A stretch of DNA of 64,000 bases from Pseudeuparius sepicola (GCA_963920635.1 OY987298.1:122645735-122709734); one strand, 5' to 3'. Shown: positions 22,607 through 33,889, counted from the first letter of the stretch. Numbers and translations are program-made. The notes: generated by a model from the letters alone, not told the origin.

Positions 22607-23254
22607 TCACATATTTTTGACTTGCCTGATATAATTTTTATGTTCTTTTAAACGAACGTTAAATGGCCTACAAGTCTCCCCAACATAGAACTTTCCACAT
22701 TCACAAGGAATTTTATAAATGCAATTTTTTGAACTTTGTAACTCATTAAATGGTTTTGTTTTAACTAGCATCGATCTTAATGTATTTTTGGTTTTAAATA
22801 CTGTTCTCACATTAAAACCATTGCCTATGCGTTTTAGCTTATCTGACAGTCCAGGAATATAAGGAATTATTAAATTTACTGGTCGGTCCACCAGATTTAT
22901 TTCTCTAATTCTATTAGCATTGTTATTTTGTTGGCAATCCTGAAAAACTTGCTCAACAAATTCAATAGGATAACTATTCTTCTCAAGAACATGTTTTATA
23001 TGTTTAATTTCCTCCTCAAATTTTGTGTTATTAGAACAAATGGTTCTAGCCCTGTCATACAAACTTTTAATTACTCCTTTTTTAACACTAATATGATGAT
23101 TGGAGTTGAAATGGAGATATCTATTAGTATGTGTTGGTTTTATATAGACACTAGTTTCTATATTATTTGATTTCAGTATAGAAACATCTAAGAAAGGTAA
23201 TTCATTATTATTTTCAATTTCTAAAGTAAACTTAATAGAAGGTTCTTGAGAAAT
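22607..23254 (-). CDS. Penelope-like RT C-terminus with GIY-YIG endonuclease domain (partial)
   Basis: An open frame of 215 codons from 23254 to the stop at 22607; the first in-frame Met is at 23062, but homologous-looking sequence begins upstream of it. The N-terminal part reads LPFLDVSILKSN and KPTHTNRYLHFNSNHH, a conserved stretch just after the RT palm and thumb in Penelope elements. It continues through a linker with RARTIC, and ends in CIYKIPCECGKFYVGET followed by CRPFNVRLKEHK. That is the GIY-YIG nuclease core: the IY...YVG pair, the catalytic-type R in FNVRL, and the E of KEHK. Full-length proteins carry the RT fingers and palm upstream; those are missing, cut off at a stop next to the inverted terminal repeat. 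The fragment therefore cannot make a working RT. Assignment to the class is firm; the lineage is not determined. Confidence 0.88.
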   Translation of the reverse strand: MSQEPSIKFTLEIENNNELPFLDVSILKSNNIETSVYIKPTHTNRYLHFNSNHHISVKKGVIKSLYDRARTICSNNTKFEEEIKHIKHVLEKNSYPIEFVEQVFQDCQQNNNANRIREINLVDRPVNLIIPYIPGLSDKLKRIGNGFNVRTVFKTKNTLRSMLVKTKPFNELQSSKNCIYKIPCECGKFYVGETCRPFNVRLKEHKNYIRQVKNM

Positions 23255-23261
23255 TTAATAA

Positions 23262-23679
23262 TGAAAAATTAAAGTATCTGCATTTATTCTAGGAAATACG
23301 GGCAACTGTGTTGCTGAATGTTCAGTGGAATTCAGTAAAATATTATTGCCACTTATTCAAAGAGAAGTTAGTATAGATAATTAGATAAAACACAGGGTAC
23401 AATATCAGGCAGGTGGCTAGGCTATTGTTTCTGTTGTCATGACATTTTAACCTGAAATTTATTAATCTGTCACTTCACTTTGACGTGACATGATCCTTGA
23501 GAAAGGAGGAAGATTTATCCTCCGAAAGCTCAGAAAACAAATTTGTTGAAGTTATTTTTTGAGTTACACGTTTAAAGTTTCGTTCATTCAGTGTTAAGAA
23601 TTTATGAATTTTCAAGGCAACTTGAAAAAGTTGTCTTTCAATCAGTTTGGTGGCGAAAAACCCAATTAAAAATTAAATG
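23262..23679. repeat. Penelope terminal repeat, right arm (inverted)
   Basis: Inverse of the left arm. On the plus strand here it contains CTTGAGAAAGGAGGAAG...CCTCCGAAAGCTCAG, a hammerhead-like motif also present inverted at 22261-22296. Confidence 0.85.
23492..23533 (+). ncRNA. Degenerate hammerhead-like motif in Penelope terminal repeat
   Basis: GGAGG...CCTCC forms a stem II-like helix followed by GAAAGCTC. Upstream is CTTGAGAAA where a hammerhead would have CUGANGA. Penelope-like elements are known to carry hammerheads in this position. The core is altered the same way in both arms, so activity is doubtful. Confidence 0.4.
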
Positions 23680-23709
23680 GATCTGTTTGCGCCACAAATA
23701 AATTTTAGA

Positions 23710-23725
23710 AAATATTATGTTTCAA
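23710..23725. repeat. Target-site duplication of Penelope-like element (right)
   Basis: Exact copy of the 16 bases at 22094-22109. Confidence 0.75.
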
Positions 23726-24192
23726 CTTGGCAATAAGTCAGACAAAGTCGCACAATGGACAATAATGAACGAATTTTGTGGGAAGGTTTTCCAAAAGCCT
23801 TTTGATCATAGAAACACTTTTATATTTAGTTTATTAATTTATGTACCTACTTAGGTTTAGCAGTAACTTTTATGTTTCGACTTGAAAAAAAAAAGTGTAA
23901 TTACAAAAGTTGTAGAACATTTTCCTGCGAGTTTAACAGGACTATCAGAGATCACGTTATAGAGGATGTTGTCAAGGCACTGACAAAAATTGTTTTTTAA
24001 ATGAAACACCCTATATATTATTGAATTTTCGGAATCTACACTTCATCCTGATTCTACCGATATATACATATACAGGTTATAATATTTGCTTCAGCTATTG
24101 GGAAAATATAAGACCATGAACTTTTCAACTTTGCATTTTCGGCGTTAATTATTACGAAAATGAAATATTGGCTGGTTTATATACGCTTTATA

Positions 24193-24712
24193 CAGTCCTT
24201 TAAAAAGTTCGCATCATAAGGGGAAATTTTTTTAATTGTTTATATTGCAATTCAACTTTAGGGTTACCCTTTTCTTTCAAAAAGATGAAAAAGGAGTCGC
24301 TCAAGCGTGGTCGCGTGACTTTCACTAGGTGTAAAAATGACATTTAAAAAATAAATCGCTAGAAATGGGTATAGGTATTTGTTGAAATTTCCAAAAGTTT
24401 ATTTGAAAACTTGTTTCTTTTTCAATTATACCTACATAAGTGCACAGAATTTTGTATTTGCAATTTTTTGATAGCTTTGATCTTCTGAAAAATTTTAAAA
24501 TCACCCACTTTATCATTCTAAATATACCGATTTCTAGGGATTTTATTTTTTAAATGTCATTGTTATGACAGATAGCGAAAGTCGCCTGATCACGTTTGAG
24601 AATTTTTTTTTTCATATTTTTTAAAGCAAAAGGTAACCCTAAAGTTGAATTTCAAAATAAATCAATAATTAAAAATTGTTCGCCTATCGTGCCAACTTAT
24701 AAGAGGGCAGTG
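24193..24712. mobile_element. Fold-back MITE, TA-flanked
   Basis: Ends CAGTCCTTTAAAAAGTT and (inverted) CACTGCCCTCTTATAAGTT are bordered by TA at 24191-24192 and 24713-24714. Arms of about 190 bp include CAACTTTAGGGTTACC / GGTAACCCTAAAGTTG and AATGACATTTAAAAAATAAA with its inverse. No intact gene inside. Fits a Tc1/mariner-type non-autonomous element. Confidence 0.75.
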
Positions 24713-24979
24713 TATAGCAAAAGATCACACAAATGCCAAGGAGCATTCGCCCTTAAAATATAGGTAGTTGCATTTCCGCAAATTTACATATTCCTTGTTG
24801 ATTAAGTAAACAAATTATATTTTATGTCGTTTGTATTCACTTGGCTATTATAAAAAAAAATTAATTCTTTGAATATTTATTGACACCAATTAACACCTTA
24901 TATCCATACCACAAATGAGCAATCCTAGTACTGTATCTGCCTGTCTGCTCTTTTATGATCTCAACGCCTGAAGTGAAGC

Positions 24980-24987
24980 CCCAATAT
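24980..24987. repeat. 8-bp target-site duplication of hAT-type element (left)
   Basis: CCCAATAT, repeated exactly at 26287-26294. Confidence 0.85.
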
Positions 24988-26286
24988 CAGGGGCGGATTT
25001 AGGCATGGGCTTTATGGGCTGCAGCCCAGGGCCCCTTTCACACAAGGGGTCCCGCCAGCCCCGGCCTCACCGCGGTGAAAATTAAAAAAAAAAAACGTAA
25101 ATGTATACCAATGCCTGCCACATTGCCTAAACCTGACACATGCTTTATTTAATTAAAAAAATAAGGTAATAATCAGATATAAATCCATTCTATTGAAATG
25201 TGTATGTTGGTAGAAATCACAGTATCACAGTTGCGAGTTATGTATGTTCCTAAGATAGTCATCTTGATCTCTCTATTTTTACTGACTTTTCAATTTATAG
25301 CGAAGTTATATTCATTGTAGTTTCTTTAGCAATATTGTTTAGTGCAGCGATGTAGAAAATAGTGTGTAATTACGTGTTTTTAGTACAGATTTTTCAACGG
25401 AATTAATTTTTGTGGCTTATACTTCTAAACAAACAAAGTAAGATAATTATTTAGAACTATTTTAAGTATTTGAAGATTTTGGTTGGGGTGTCAGCTACTG
25501 GCTTATGTTATGTTTGTGCTAAGCCAATGCCTGACGTAGGTGTCAGTCCATGGTAAAACCACAAGCCACGCAAAAATGATCTCTAAAGTCTGTAATAAAA
25601 AACCTTATAATGGGTTAAATATTTCCAATGCCTTACACCCCTGTCAGCCATTGGCTATACAATTGGCACCGACTATGGCAGACTTTGGACGTTGGGTGAT
25701 CAGCCAAGGCTTCGGAATTGTGTCTTCGTCTTCGAGAGCATCAGAACATGTATAGATTTGTCACTCAACGATTCTAAGCCATGTCTTCTTCTTGTCGAAA
25801 GCGCTGAACAAGACCAATAACTACTATTACGATCTTTACAAGTTTACAATGTCAAATTAAATTAAATCATTCAAAATATGTTCAAAGATGTGTAGTTAAG
25901 AAACGACCCTAGCGAATTTATGTGGTCTGTCAGGGGTAGAGAAGAAACAGTATTTTTAGAAGAAGAAAAAAGAGAATGATAGGGAGAAGAAAAGAGGAAG
26001 GGGAAGAGAAGAACAATAAATAGAAAACAGATAGAAAATATTAAATGAGAAAAAAAAAAACAGTTGGAGCTAAATAACACGGGAATACATTTACAAGAAA
26101 CAATATTATCATAGAAAAATAAAAGAAATGAGTAAATAAAAGCGAACATTATTTTTATTAACAACTGTGACATAATGAACAAATAATAATTTACAAAATT
26201 GAAAATCCAATTTTGACTACCGAAACAAACGGGGGGCCCCATAATAGTGTTAGCCCAGGGCCCCCAAAACTTACGGTCCGCCCCTG
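24988..26286. mobile_element. Non-autonomous hAT-type transposon
   Basis: Length 1299 bp. Termini CAGGGGCGGATT and GGTCCGCCCCTG give an inverted repeat of about 10 bp, and subterminal CAGCCCAGGGCCCC / GGGGGGCCCC with GCCCAGGGCCCCC recur at the two ends. Exact 8-bp flanking repeats fit the hAT superfamily. The interior holds a purine-rich stretch (25926-26130) and short frames without hAT transposase motifs, so mobility would need a transposase from elsewhere. Confidence 0.85.
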
Positions 26287-26294
26287 CCCAATAT
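26287..26294. repeat. 8-bp target-site duplication of hAT-type element (right)
   Basis: CCCAATAT, identical to 24980-24987. Confidence 0.85.
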
Positions 26295-26979
26295 AGCCTC
26301 TGACTCAAAGAACACTCTTCTGCAACCACATACATATATTTGCGCAGGGCATTCAGTTTCCTACTATTATTTCGACTGCACTGCACTAATTTTTACGTAT
26401 AAACTAATAGGATGTCATCAGTTGCTCAAGTACCAATACGGAAGGAATCGGTAATTTTTAGTGATGACCTTTTATTGAAGCATTTTCAAAATAAACGTAT
26501 AGTCCGCGAGTGTCGTCGGTTAGCCACCAGACGTGACTGGCATGAGAGAACATGATTCTGGATCCGAGGACGATTGGACGGTCGCCTATATTTTTATTGG
26601 GATAGGATAGGAAGGAATTTATTAACCTTTGGATATAGGGTAAAATTATTTGTCACGGCCGGATGGGTCTCGTTGCTGAAACGACCCACTTCTTGATATG
26701 TTATTGGTTGGTAAAGATCTGAGCTATTTTCTGAACTTCAGAGTTGGTTTGTTTCGTCGCTTCATGAACACATTATGTTCTCGACATGTTTATCTTAGAT
26801 TGATGAGGTGAGGCCTTGTGACAGAAAAAACACTATTTACCTACTACTGACGAATTTTTCTCATTTCAAGTCAGCGTTGAGGACATACCATCGATCTATT
26901 CAAATTTATTTTATACACATTTAATTTGAAGAACTATTGCCGGTGCCGGTCACATTTCTATGCGGATGATACACAAATG
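26295..26979. other. No gene recognised
   Basis: Unique-looking sequence with no supportable feature. Confidence 0.4.
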
Positions 26980-26981
26980 TA

Positions 26982-28128
26982 CAGGGTGAGTCAGAATGTA
27001 TAGTAAATACTTTAAATGGGTGTTCGGCAGGTGGTTTTAAGGGGGGTCTTTCATACAAAATTTTTCGATTTGGGCTTTCCTTGTCAAGTTATTCGGGTCT
27101 ACAGGGTGCCCAAAAGTATTTTTTTTATTTATATCTCGATAACGGTGCTACTTAAAAATTTGAAATTTGGTACCTATGTGTTATCTACTTACTGGAAGAC
27201 GCCTTAGGGTAGTTTATTCATTTACACAGTGCATTAAAGAAGGGTAAAAACTAACAACCCCTATTATTTTTTTCCTCAAACTTTTTTGAGGTTATCTTTT
27301 TGGTCCTCATTTCAGTGTATCTTTTCATTTTGCAGCAAAAGTGTACTCTTGTTTCATAACAATAAAATCAACCGTTTGCGATGAAATTGGCAAAACGTGC
27401 CCCAAAACACCTGTTAACTTCAACATTCGAAACATAAAATTTTTACCTACCGCTTTCAAACGTTGCACATCGACTGTACCATTTAAACGGAGAAAACAAT
27501 TCCTATGAACAATGTAGGTACCAAAACTTATTAGTTTTCAAAATGGAGAGGATTGAATTTAACAAAATTTTTAACACCCTATTTCAAGAAAACCAATGTC
27601 CAATTGGTATTTTTTTCCTTATTTTGAATGTACAGTCGATCTGTAACATTTGAAAGCGGTAGGTTAAATTTTATGTTTCGAATGTTGAAGTTAACAGGTG
27701 TTTTGGGGCACGTTTTGTCAATTTCAACGCAAACTTTTGATTTTATCGTAAGAGTGCATTTTTGTTGCAAAATGAAAAGATACACTGAAATGATGGACCT
27801 GCAAGACCAGAAAGATAACCTCAAAAAAGTTTGAGCAAAAAAATTAATAGGGGTTGTTAGTTTTTACCCTTCTTTAGGGCACTATGTAAATGAATAAACT
27901 ACCCTAAGGCGTCTTCCAGTAAGTAGATAATACATACCAAATTTCAAATTTTTAAGTAGCGCCGTTATTGAGAAATAAATAAATATAACATATTCTTGGG
28001 TCACCCTATAGACCAGAATAACTTGGCAAGGATAGCCCAAATCAAAAAATTCTATATGAAAGACCCCCCTTAAAACCACCTTCCGAACACCCCTTTAAAG
28101 TATTTTCTGTACATTCTGACTCACCCTG
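26982..28128. mobile_element. Fold-back element, TA|CAGGGTGAGTCAGAATGTA ends
   Basis: The two ends CAGGGTGAGTCAGAATGTA and TACATTCTGACTCACCCTG are exact inverses and are flanked by TA (26980-26981 and 28129-28130). The whole 1147 bp folds on itself: arms of about 500 bp, for example GGGTAGTTTATTCATTTACA versus TGTAAATGAATAAACTACCC and AACACCTGTTAACTTCAACA versus its inverse. Divergence between arms is moderate. The short frames inside come from the arms and are not genes. Tc1/mariner-type non-autonomous element. Confidence 0.88.
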
Positions 28129-28130
28129 TA

Positions 28131-29174
28131 TAAGTATTTATTTTTCATTAGAAGTAAAAACTCTTCTGTCTGCCATTTGAACATTTACCTTGGAAATATG
28201 TCTGAAGCCCCTCGTATTGTGGATATTTTTTATGCGCGATATGGAAGCCGCTTCTAAAAACCATTGTTAAAATTTGCGACGCACCATTCCTGGTTCCAAT
28301 CAAAATCTCCTTATGGATAAAATGTGCACGAGAATCAAATTCCAGCTAAAATGTCAATTTAAGTTAAAACCGCCGATTTCAATTCAGTCTGGCATCAGCT
28401 AATCAACAGTTTGACTTTTGTTAGCCTCCCGCTATCGTGCGTGCGTTAAACGATTTGCTAAATTAACTGTAGGGCTCACTCAACAAAACTGTGTAGAATG
28501 AGATGTGTCATGAATAAAACCAAGGTTCATGTGTTGAAACATTTCTACAATAACGGGTAGTGAATTTTTAAAATAACATAGGTAACTAAAAAGCGATCTG
28601 GAAATAGATATTCCGGTTTCCCTTCAGTTCATGGGATATACAAAATATAGGCATTATCTACTGTATGTTGTGGTGTAGGTATACCTATATAATGACTTGT
28701 AAAAGCTGTAATACCTCTTAAATTCTAAATTGAACCCATTGTGTCTAACTTTGTTACGTTACTTGCTTCATATTGTATTTATCTCTTTTATTTCACACCT
28801 TCCAATTTTCTGAAGAATATGTCATTACAGGCCAAGCTGGATCGCTACACTTAATAACAAAGAATTCTTTTTGTAGTGCCTTCTACATTCACAAAATATT
28901 ACTATAAATAATTACTCATAACTATGGGAAATAAAAATAAAAATATGCCTAAATAGGAACAGTTATACAATAACAGAAAAAGTTTTTAAAGGCATTTGCC
29001 ATCAACCATCAACCATTAGCGAATATAAAAAATTTACTTGCATAATTTAAAAGACCAGTACAGTCTTTGAATCCCATTAATCTAACAATGCTAAAATTCT
29101 AGAAATTAAATTCGTTTTTCTATAATATGACGCCAAAATATGTCAAGGTCGAAAAGATTAAAATTAGCACGATC
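28131..29174. other. No gene recognised
   Basis: AT-rich sequence without supportable features. Confidence 0.4.
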
Positions 29175-29342
29175 TGTTACATTTTGTGAATAGCTGTAAG
29201 AAAATATGAATCGAGAATCGAATTAACAAAAGAAACCGCAGTTAAATAGCTCGATCTGCAAAATAATTATGGTACAATGATGGCTATAAATTGTTACCAA
29301 ATAGCAATAATATTTCTTAAAGCACAGAATACGAGTTTGTTT
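29175..29342. repeat. 168-bp direct repeat flanking the 1.04-kb unit (left)
   Basis: Runs from TGTTACATTTTGTG to CACAGAATACGAGTTTGTTT and recurs at 30382-30549 with only two adjacent mismatches (GCTCGATC versus GCCGGATC). It directly abuts the inserted unit. Confidence 0.95.
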
Positions 29343-30381
29343 TATTTACCAAAAATGCGAAGAAACTGTTACCTCCATACTGTGAGACCATACCTACATT
29401 ATATGGGTTAGTAAAAATATGATTTTTTTATCAAATGAACCATATTATTTTTCAGAAATTGATAAAGTGAACAATCAGAACCAATTAGTTGGCTTATCCA
29501 CAACATCCATTTAATTTTTGATTGGGTTTTTCGCCACCAAACTGATCGAAAGACAACTTTTTCAAGTTGCCTGGAAAATTCATAAATTCTTAACAGTGAA
29601 TGAACGAAACTTTCGTTGTTTTTTTTTGCAGGGCGCAAAATAAGCGAGAAAATTGCGGTGGCAGTCCTACGAAAATCATCCTGTAGGTATATAATACTAT
29701 TTTAAAATATCTACTCCATTTTTGCTTTTTATTACATTCTGGTCACTCAACCAAACGAATCAACAACAAAGTCTGATATAACTGATAGACCATTAGGATG
29801 ATCATCAAATATCTCCGTATAACTATCCGAACATGAAGCAATCCGCCTGTGTGCAAAGACTAATGAACGTAGTAAAAATGGCGAAATTAACTGCCGTGAA
29901 ACGATTTTAATGCAAAGTAATACGACGTACACCTCACTGTTTACCTTCACAATTCTATTAATCATCTCCTTTGCAATCTGCATCCTTGCGGCTGCGATGC
30001 TATCTGAACACAAACTCGCAATTCATTTCCATAGCACGGTGAGCAGTATGGTGGGCGCCCGCCGCCCGTCTTTCAAGAAACCCGAGAAGCCACAAAGAAA
30101 ACGTCATCGCACACGCGACTGAGCACCGACACGGTTATCTCTGCCGGCCAATCGATTTGTGCCAGAAAGCCATCAATTTTAGACGAGAAGTTTTTCGCTG
30201 CGACTGGAAGCGCGATCCGATAGTCATTGTTTCAGAATCAACGCCAAGTTGTGAAGCCCTAGCAAGGAAGAAGCGATATACTTGTAGTGTTTTATTTTGT
30301 GTCAGAAGAAAAAAATATTAAACTTTAGTTAAAATTATATATAAGTAAATGCATTTCAGCAGTCTAGTGATGCCAGCTAAA
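29343..30381. mobile_element. 1.04-kb duplicated unit, copy 1 (inserted copy)
   Basis: Nearly identical to 35004-36044 (start TA[T/C]TTACCAAAAATGCG, end GATGCCAGCTAAA). It is a mosaic. About 29515-29613 is a piece of the Penelope terminal repeat. About 29626-29697 (GGGCGCAAAATAAGCGAG...) recurs near 58790. The rest, GC-richer toward the right, is unknown. Only this copy has 168-bp flanking repeats, so it is the probable derived insertion. Mechanism unknown; a retroposition-type event with an unusually long target duplication is one reading. Confidence 0.85.
29910..30122 (+). CDS. Unknown small ORF kept open in both copies of the unit
   Basis: 70 codons from the ATG at 29910; the frame is open for about 30 codons further upstream. 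The product would have a hydrophobic segment (residues about 11-30, FTFTILLIISFAICILAAAM) followed by a basic tail rich in K and R. The copy at 35573-35785 differs by one amino acid (S versus R) and one synonymous change. A donor-like CACG|GTGAGC lies inside, so it could instead be an exon. No known family was recognised, and two recent copies staying open is weak evidence for coding. Confidence 0.2.
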   Translation: MQSNTTYTSLFTFTILLIISFAICILAAAMLSEHKLAIHFHSTVSSMVGARRPSFKKPEKPQRKRHRTRD

Positions 30382-30549
30382 TGTTACATTTTGTGAATAG
30401 CTGTAAGAAAATATGAATCGAGAATCGAATTAACAAAAGAAACCGCAGTTAAATAGCCGGATCTGCAAAATAATTATGGTACAATGATGGCTATAAATTG
30501 TTACCAAATAGCAATAATATTTCTTAAAGCACAGAATACGAGTTTGTTT
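30382..30549. repeat. 168-bp direct repeat flanking the 1.04-kb unit (right)
   Basis: Partner of 29175-29342. It begins immediately after the unit and ends at GAGTTTGTTT, after which the flanks diverge. Confidence 0.95.
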
Positions 30550-33019
30550 CACTATCTATAGATATCATCGTTACCTAAAACTATGTATGTACGTATGTAT
30601 TTTGGCAGTTCACGCCTATAACTTTTTTTGACATAGATAATATCAGATAATTAGCCCCTGCTTGAAGATTATCTTTTATTTATTATAAAATTTAGATTAA
30701 ATAGCATTTAACAATTAATTGATTTTGACCAACAAATGCTTTGGGAAAATTCTCTAAATTGGTCTTCAAAATTTAGTGTGTAGGTAAGTAGTGATCATGA
30801 ATGATTTCTTTATTAACCTATGTGTCTTTATTAACATTTTTATCTTGTAAAATGTTAGAATCAAATATCTGCAATAATTTAGTACTAAGAACATATTATG
30901 GTCTTTCCAAGTTGTTCAACTCTATCAATTCTACCATAGTCTCACAGAAAATATAAAGACATAAAATCACCACTCAAACCTTCTTTGATAACATCAAAAG
31001 TTACAATGTTCATAAATTTTAATATATTTTTTTATAAATTCTTTAAGTGCATTCTTATACAATGAATATCTGCAATGAGGTCTACCTCCACTCGAAATAA
31101 AAGACAACGTACAGTGCTTTTATGCTTTACAGTTGCCCTTGCCTGATATACGATGCAATAGTTATATATTGTGCCATTCAGGGGTAAATTGCAGCTGCTT
31201 TTTATGAACTGGTGTTTTTAAAAGCAAATGCACATTTTAAAAGGAAACCGTTCTATTCACTCACTTTTTCCTCTTTGACGCGTAACTACAAACTTCGGTC
31301 GAATTAGACAAAACGAAGTATTTAAAGTCCCACTGCTGCTCCATGGCGGTTATAGTAGCCCCACCGACTTAAAATTAATTACTACCATCGTGTACTTGTA
31401 CGCCTATTCTCCTGTGGTGTTCAGCCTCTGTCTTCCCACATTTATTTTAATGCGTTCGCTGGTAGCGCTACCGGCGTTGAAACAAATGTTGCGTTGTGTA
31501 GTGAGACGCCAAGTCCACTTAACTTGCACGTCATTGGTCCGCCCACGGAAAACAGAGAATACCGGTAAAAGGTAAACTAAACAGGTGTTCTCTAATAAGA
31601 GTTATGAATAGGGTCCCTAAGTGCCATCCCATCCATTTCGAGGATTAAGCGCCTCCAATTTGCGTTGTTGCAGTCGTTACAAAACATTATGCAAAAACTA
31701 TTAGTTTGATAAATCATGGCTGCGGACATAGCCGCAATAATCTCGCGCTGTTCATACGGCGAAACAGCGCTGACACTAATAAATTAAATGTGCAGTATTA
31801 TATTAGAGGTTACTAAGACGGGCTAGACAAAAGGGCATAGATTAGGTTTTGATTAGAAGCAACCAACGAGTGTAAATAATAAAGCTTGGAATAAAATAAA
31901 ATTCAAATAGGTATATATGAGGTGAATTTCTTACGTCAAAATCTATTTGCTTGTTGTTGAACATACTAATGTTGTTTATTACACGTAGCTACATAGTGTA
32001 TCATCTCAATCGCTCAGAAATTTAATAAGAGGTACACGCGCGGCCCTTGAAATCGTTCCAATACGTGCAGACGCAAAGGCGTTCAACTGACAACGTTGTA
32101 ATTACCCCTCACCTCTCTCGAGGTTTGAAAGCCAGCGATAACCTTAAAAAAGAGTAAGTGACAGCAAATCTAACATCTTATTACGCGACGTTACCTTATG
32201 GACATTGCCAGTTACAGTGCAAAAAACAGTAAATTCGGAGCTGTTAGGTCGGCCTTATTCATGATACATCAAAAAGAGGCCTTATTTGATTGCTTGAATA
32301 ATAATGGAAAATCTTATAACCCTGCCCACGGACATTGGCGGATTTTTTCGCAAAAGTCTTTCGACAACCTCGAATAGAGCCATTCTAAAAATCGAAGAAG
32401 GTGGTAAATCTCTTAATTGGGTGTCATACTTTCCTCCGGTACCAAAAGGAACCTCGAAAATCCGATATCTAAGAGAAATTTCCGATTCACGATTAACCAC
32501 TTAACGGGGCGGCTGTAGAATCAACGAAACCGACGGAAAATCCTCTGAAACCACTATTGGAAATTGCTTATTTTTCCCCATTTCTCGATTTTTCGGGGGC
32601 CCGGGAAGCATCAGAACCTCACGCGAAGACTCCAGGGAAGCTTTAAAAATTGAAATAAACCAAAGATTTGGTTCGCGGTTAAGATAAAGAAGTATAATAA
32701 ACCAATGTAAAAAACCACTACGAGATTCTTCTACACCTAATAACACAATTATACTTAGATATTATACCTTATTTAATTAATACCACTTTGACAATAAAAG
32801 AAATCCACGTAATTTCACGTTACGTGAATCTCAAAACACCAAGAAACTGTGTAAAACTTTAAATCCACACTTTATTATAATGAGAATGCATCGATTTATT
32901 ATCTAACCTATTTTCGTTGACTGGCGTGTTAATACGTCAGTTAACGCAATTTTTATTTTCTACGGGGAGGAGCGGGTCGGTACGAGGGAATGTAGGGGAA
33001 GTTGTTGATTTGAGAAGCC
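30550..33019. other. No gene recognised
   Basis: Includes short open frames on both strands (31390-31575, 32282-32504, 32501-32746) without motifs. I see no RNA gene or clean repeat. Confidence 0.4.
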
Positions 33020-33425
33020 ATGGAATTGGCGCAACGTTGCCGCACTTACCCGAAATTCTTGATTTCTTGCTCATTTTTTACGCCTAGTGGAACGATTTTT
33101 GAGCTTTCTTTTGTTGGAAAGTTGTTCAAAAACCGTTGTCTTTTGAACTTCCGTTGTCAAAATGCAAATCCAGGGCCGGCTACAATTTTTTTATACCCCC
33201 GATTTTCAATAAAGTTATTACCCGGTTTTTTTTTTTTCATTTAAAATCTGACACAACAGCGTTAATCAAGACACCCCAAAACTCACGTATAGGATATAGG
33301 TATACGAGTACCAACTTTAAAGGACCTATATATTATGGGGTACCAGACCAAAGAATAGGAATTTTAAAGGCATCTGGAGGGTCAAGTATGCCATGGATTT
33401 ATTTCAAAACAGCGAAAAAAATATA
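33020..33425. repeat. MITE fragment related to the element at 54117
   Basis: Shares CAAATCCAGGGCCGGCTAC, ACAACAGCGTTAATCA and GTCAAGTATGCCATGGA blocks with 54240-54445, in the same order. It is a diverged one-arm copy, with both termini eroded. Confidence 0.6.
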
Positions 33426-33439
33426 AGTTTTAAAAAAGT

Positions 33440-33782
33440 CAGTGGCGCACATTTTCTTTTTCTCAAAAATAATGGTTAATGATAATACTTGTAATCTACT
33501 TTTATATTTTTTTTCAAATTAAGGAACTAAGAATACAACTTCTTGGCCTAATGAATCTTGTTCGTATCTTGCTTCGTTTTCGAGAAAGCAGCAATGCAAC
33601 AACAAAGCAATGACATGCAATAAAGTGGTTTTTATTTTTTCTCTCGAAAAAAATTCAGAAGGCCAAAAAGTTGTATTCTTAGTTCCTTAGTGCGAGAAAA
33701 ATATGTTTAAAAAAGTCAGTGGCGCAAATTTTTTTTTTTTTTTTCAAAAATATTGGTCACGGTGCCCCCCGGAACGCCACTG
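33440..33782. mobile_element. Possible MITE with CAGTGGCGCAC / GGAACGCCACTG ends
   Basis: The inverted ends share CAGTGGCG. Inside, AAGGAACTAAGAATACAACTT and its inverse AAGTTGTATTCTTAGTTCCTT face each other, and TAAAAAAGTCAGTGGCGCA occurs at both 33431 and 33712. This suggests a nested or rearranged small fold-back. No target duplication was seen. Confidence 0.5.
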
Positions 33783-33889
33783 GACTTAATAATTTGAATC
33801 CATTTAGGGCGAAATTAACCCGTTGCTACCGTAAATAACACTGCCAGATTTAAACAAAATCGGCTAAAGGATTATTAAGATGTTAAAAA

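Larger units (their letters stand above)
22110..23709 (-). mobile_element. 5'-truncated Penelope-like retroelement with inverted terminal repeats
   Basis: A 1.6-kb insertion flanked by a 16-bp direct repeat. It has arms of about 418 bp in inverted orientation (about 22113-22529 and 23262-23679) around a minus-strand fragment encoding the C-terminal part of a Penelope-like reverse transcriptase with a GIY-YIG nuclease. Terminal repeats in inverted orientation and 5' truncation are known for this class. The truncated coding region makes this copy non-autonomous. The arms differ at only scattered positions, so the insertion is fairly young. Confidence 0.85.

Noticed and set aside
25871..26386. 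171-codon minus-strand frame within the hAT element
   Set aside because: F/S/L-rich translation of the purine tract, and it runs across the element boundary.
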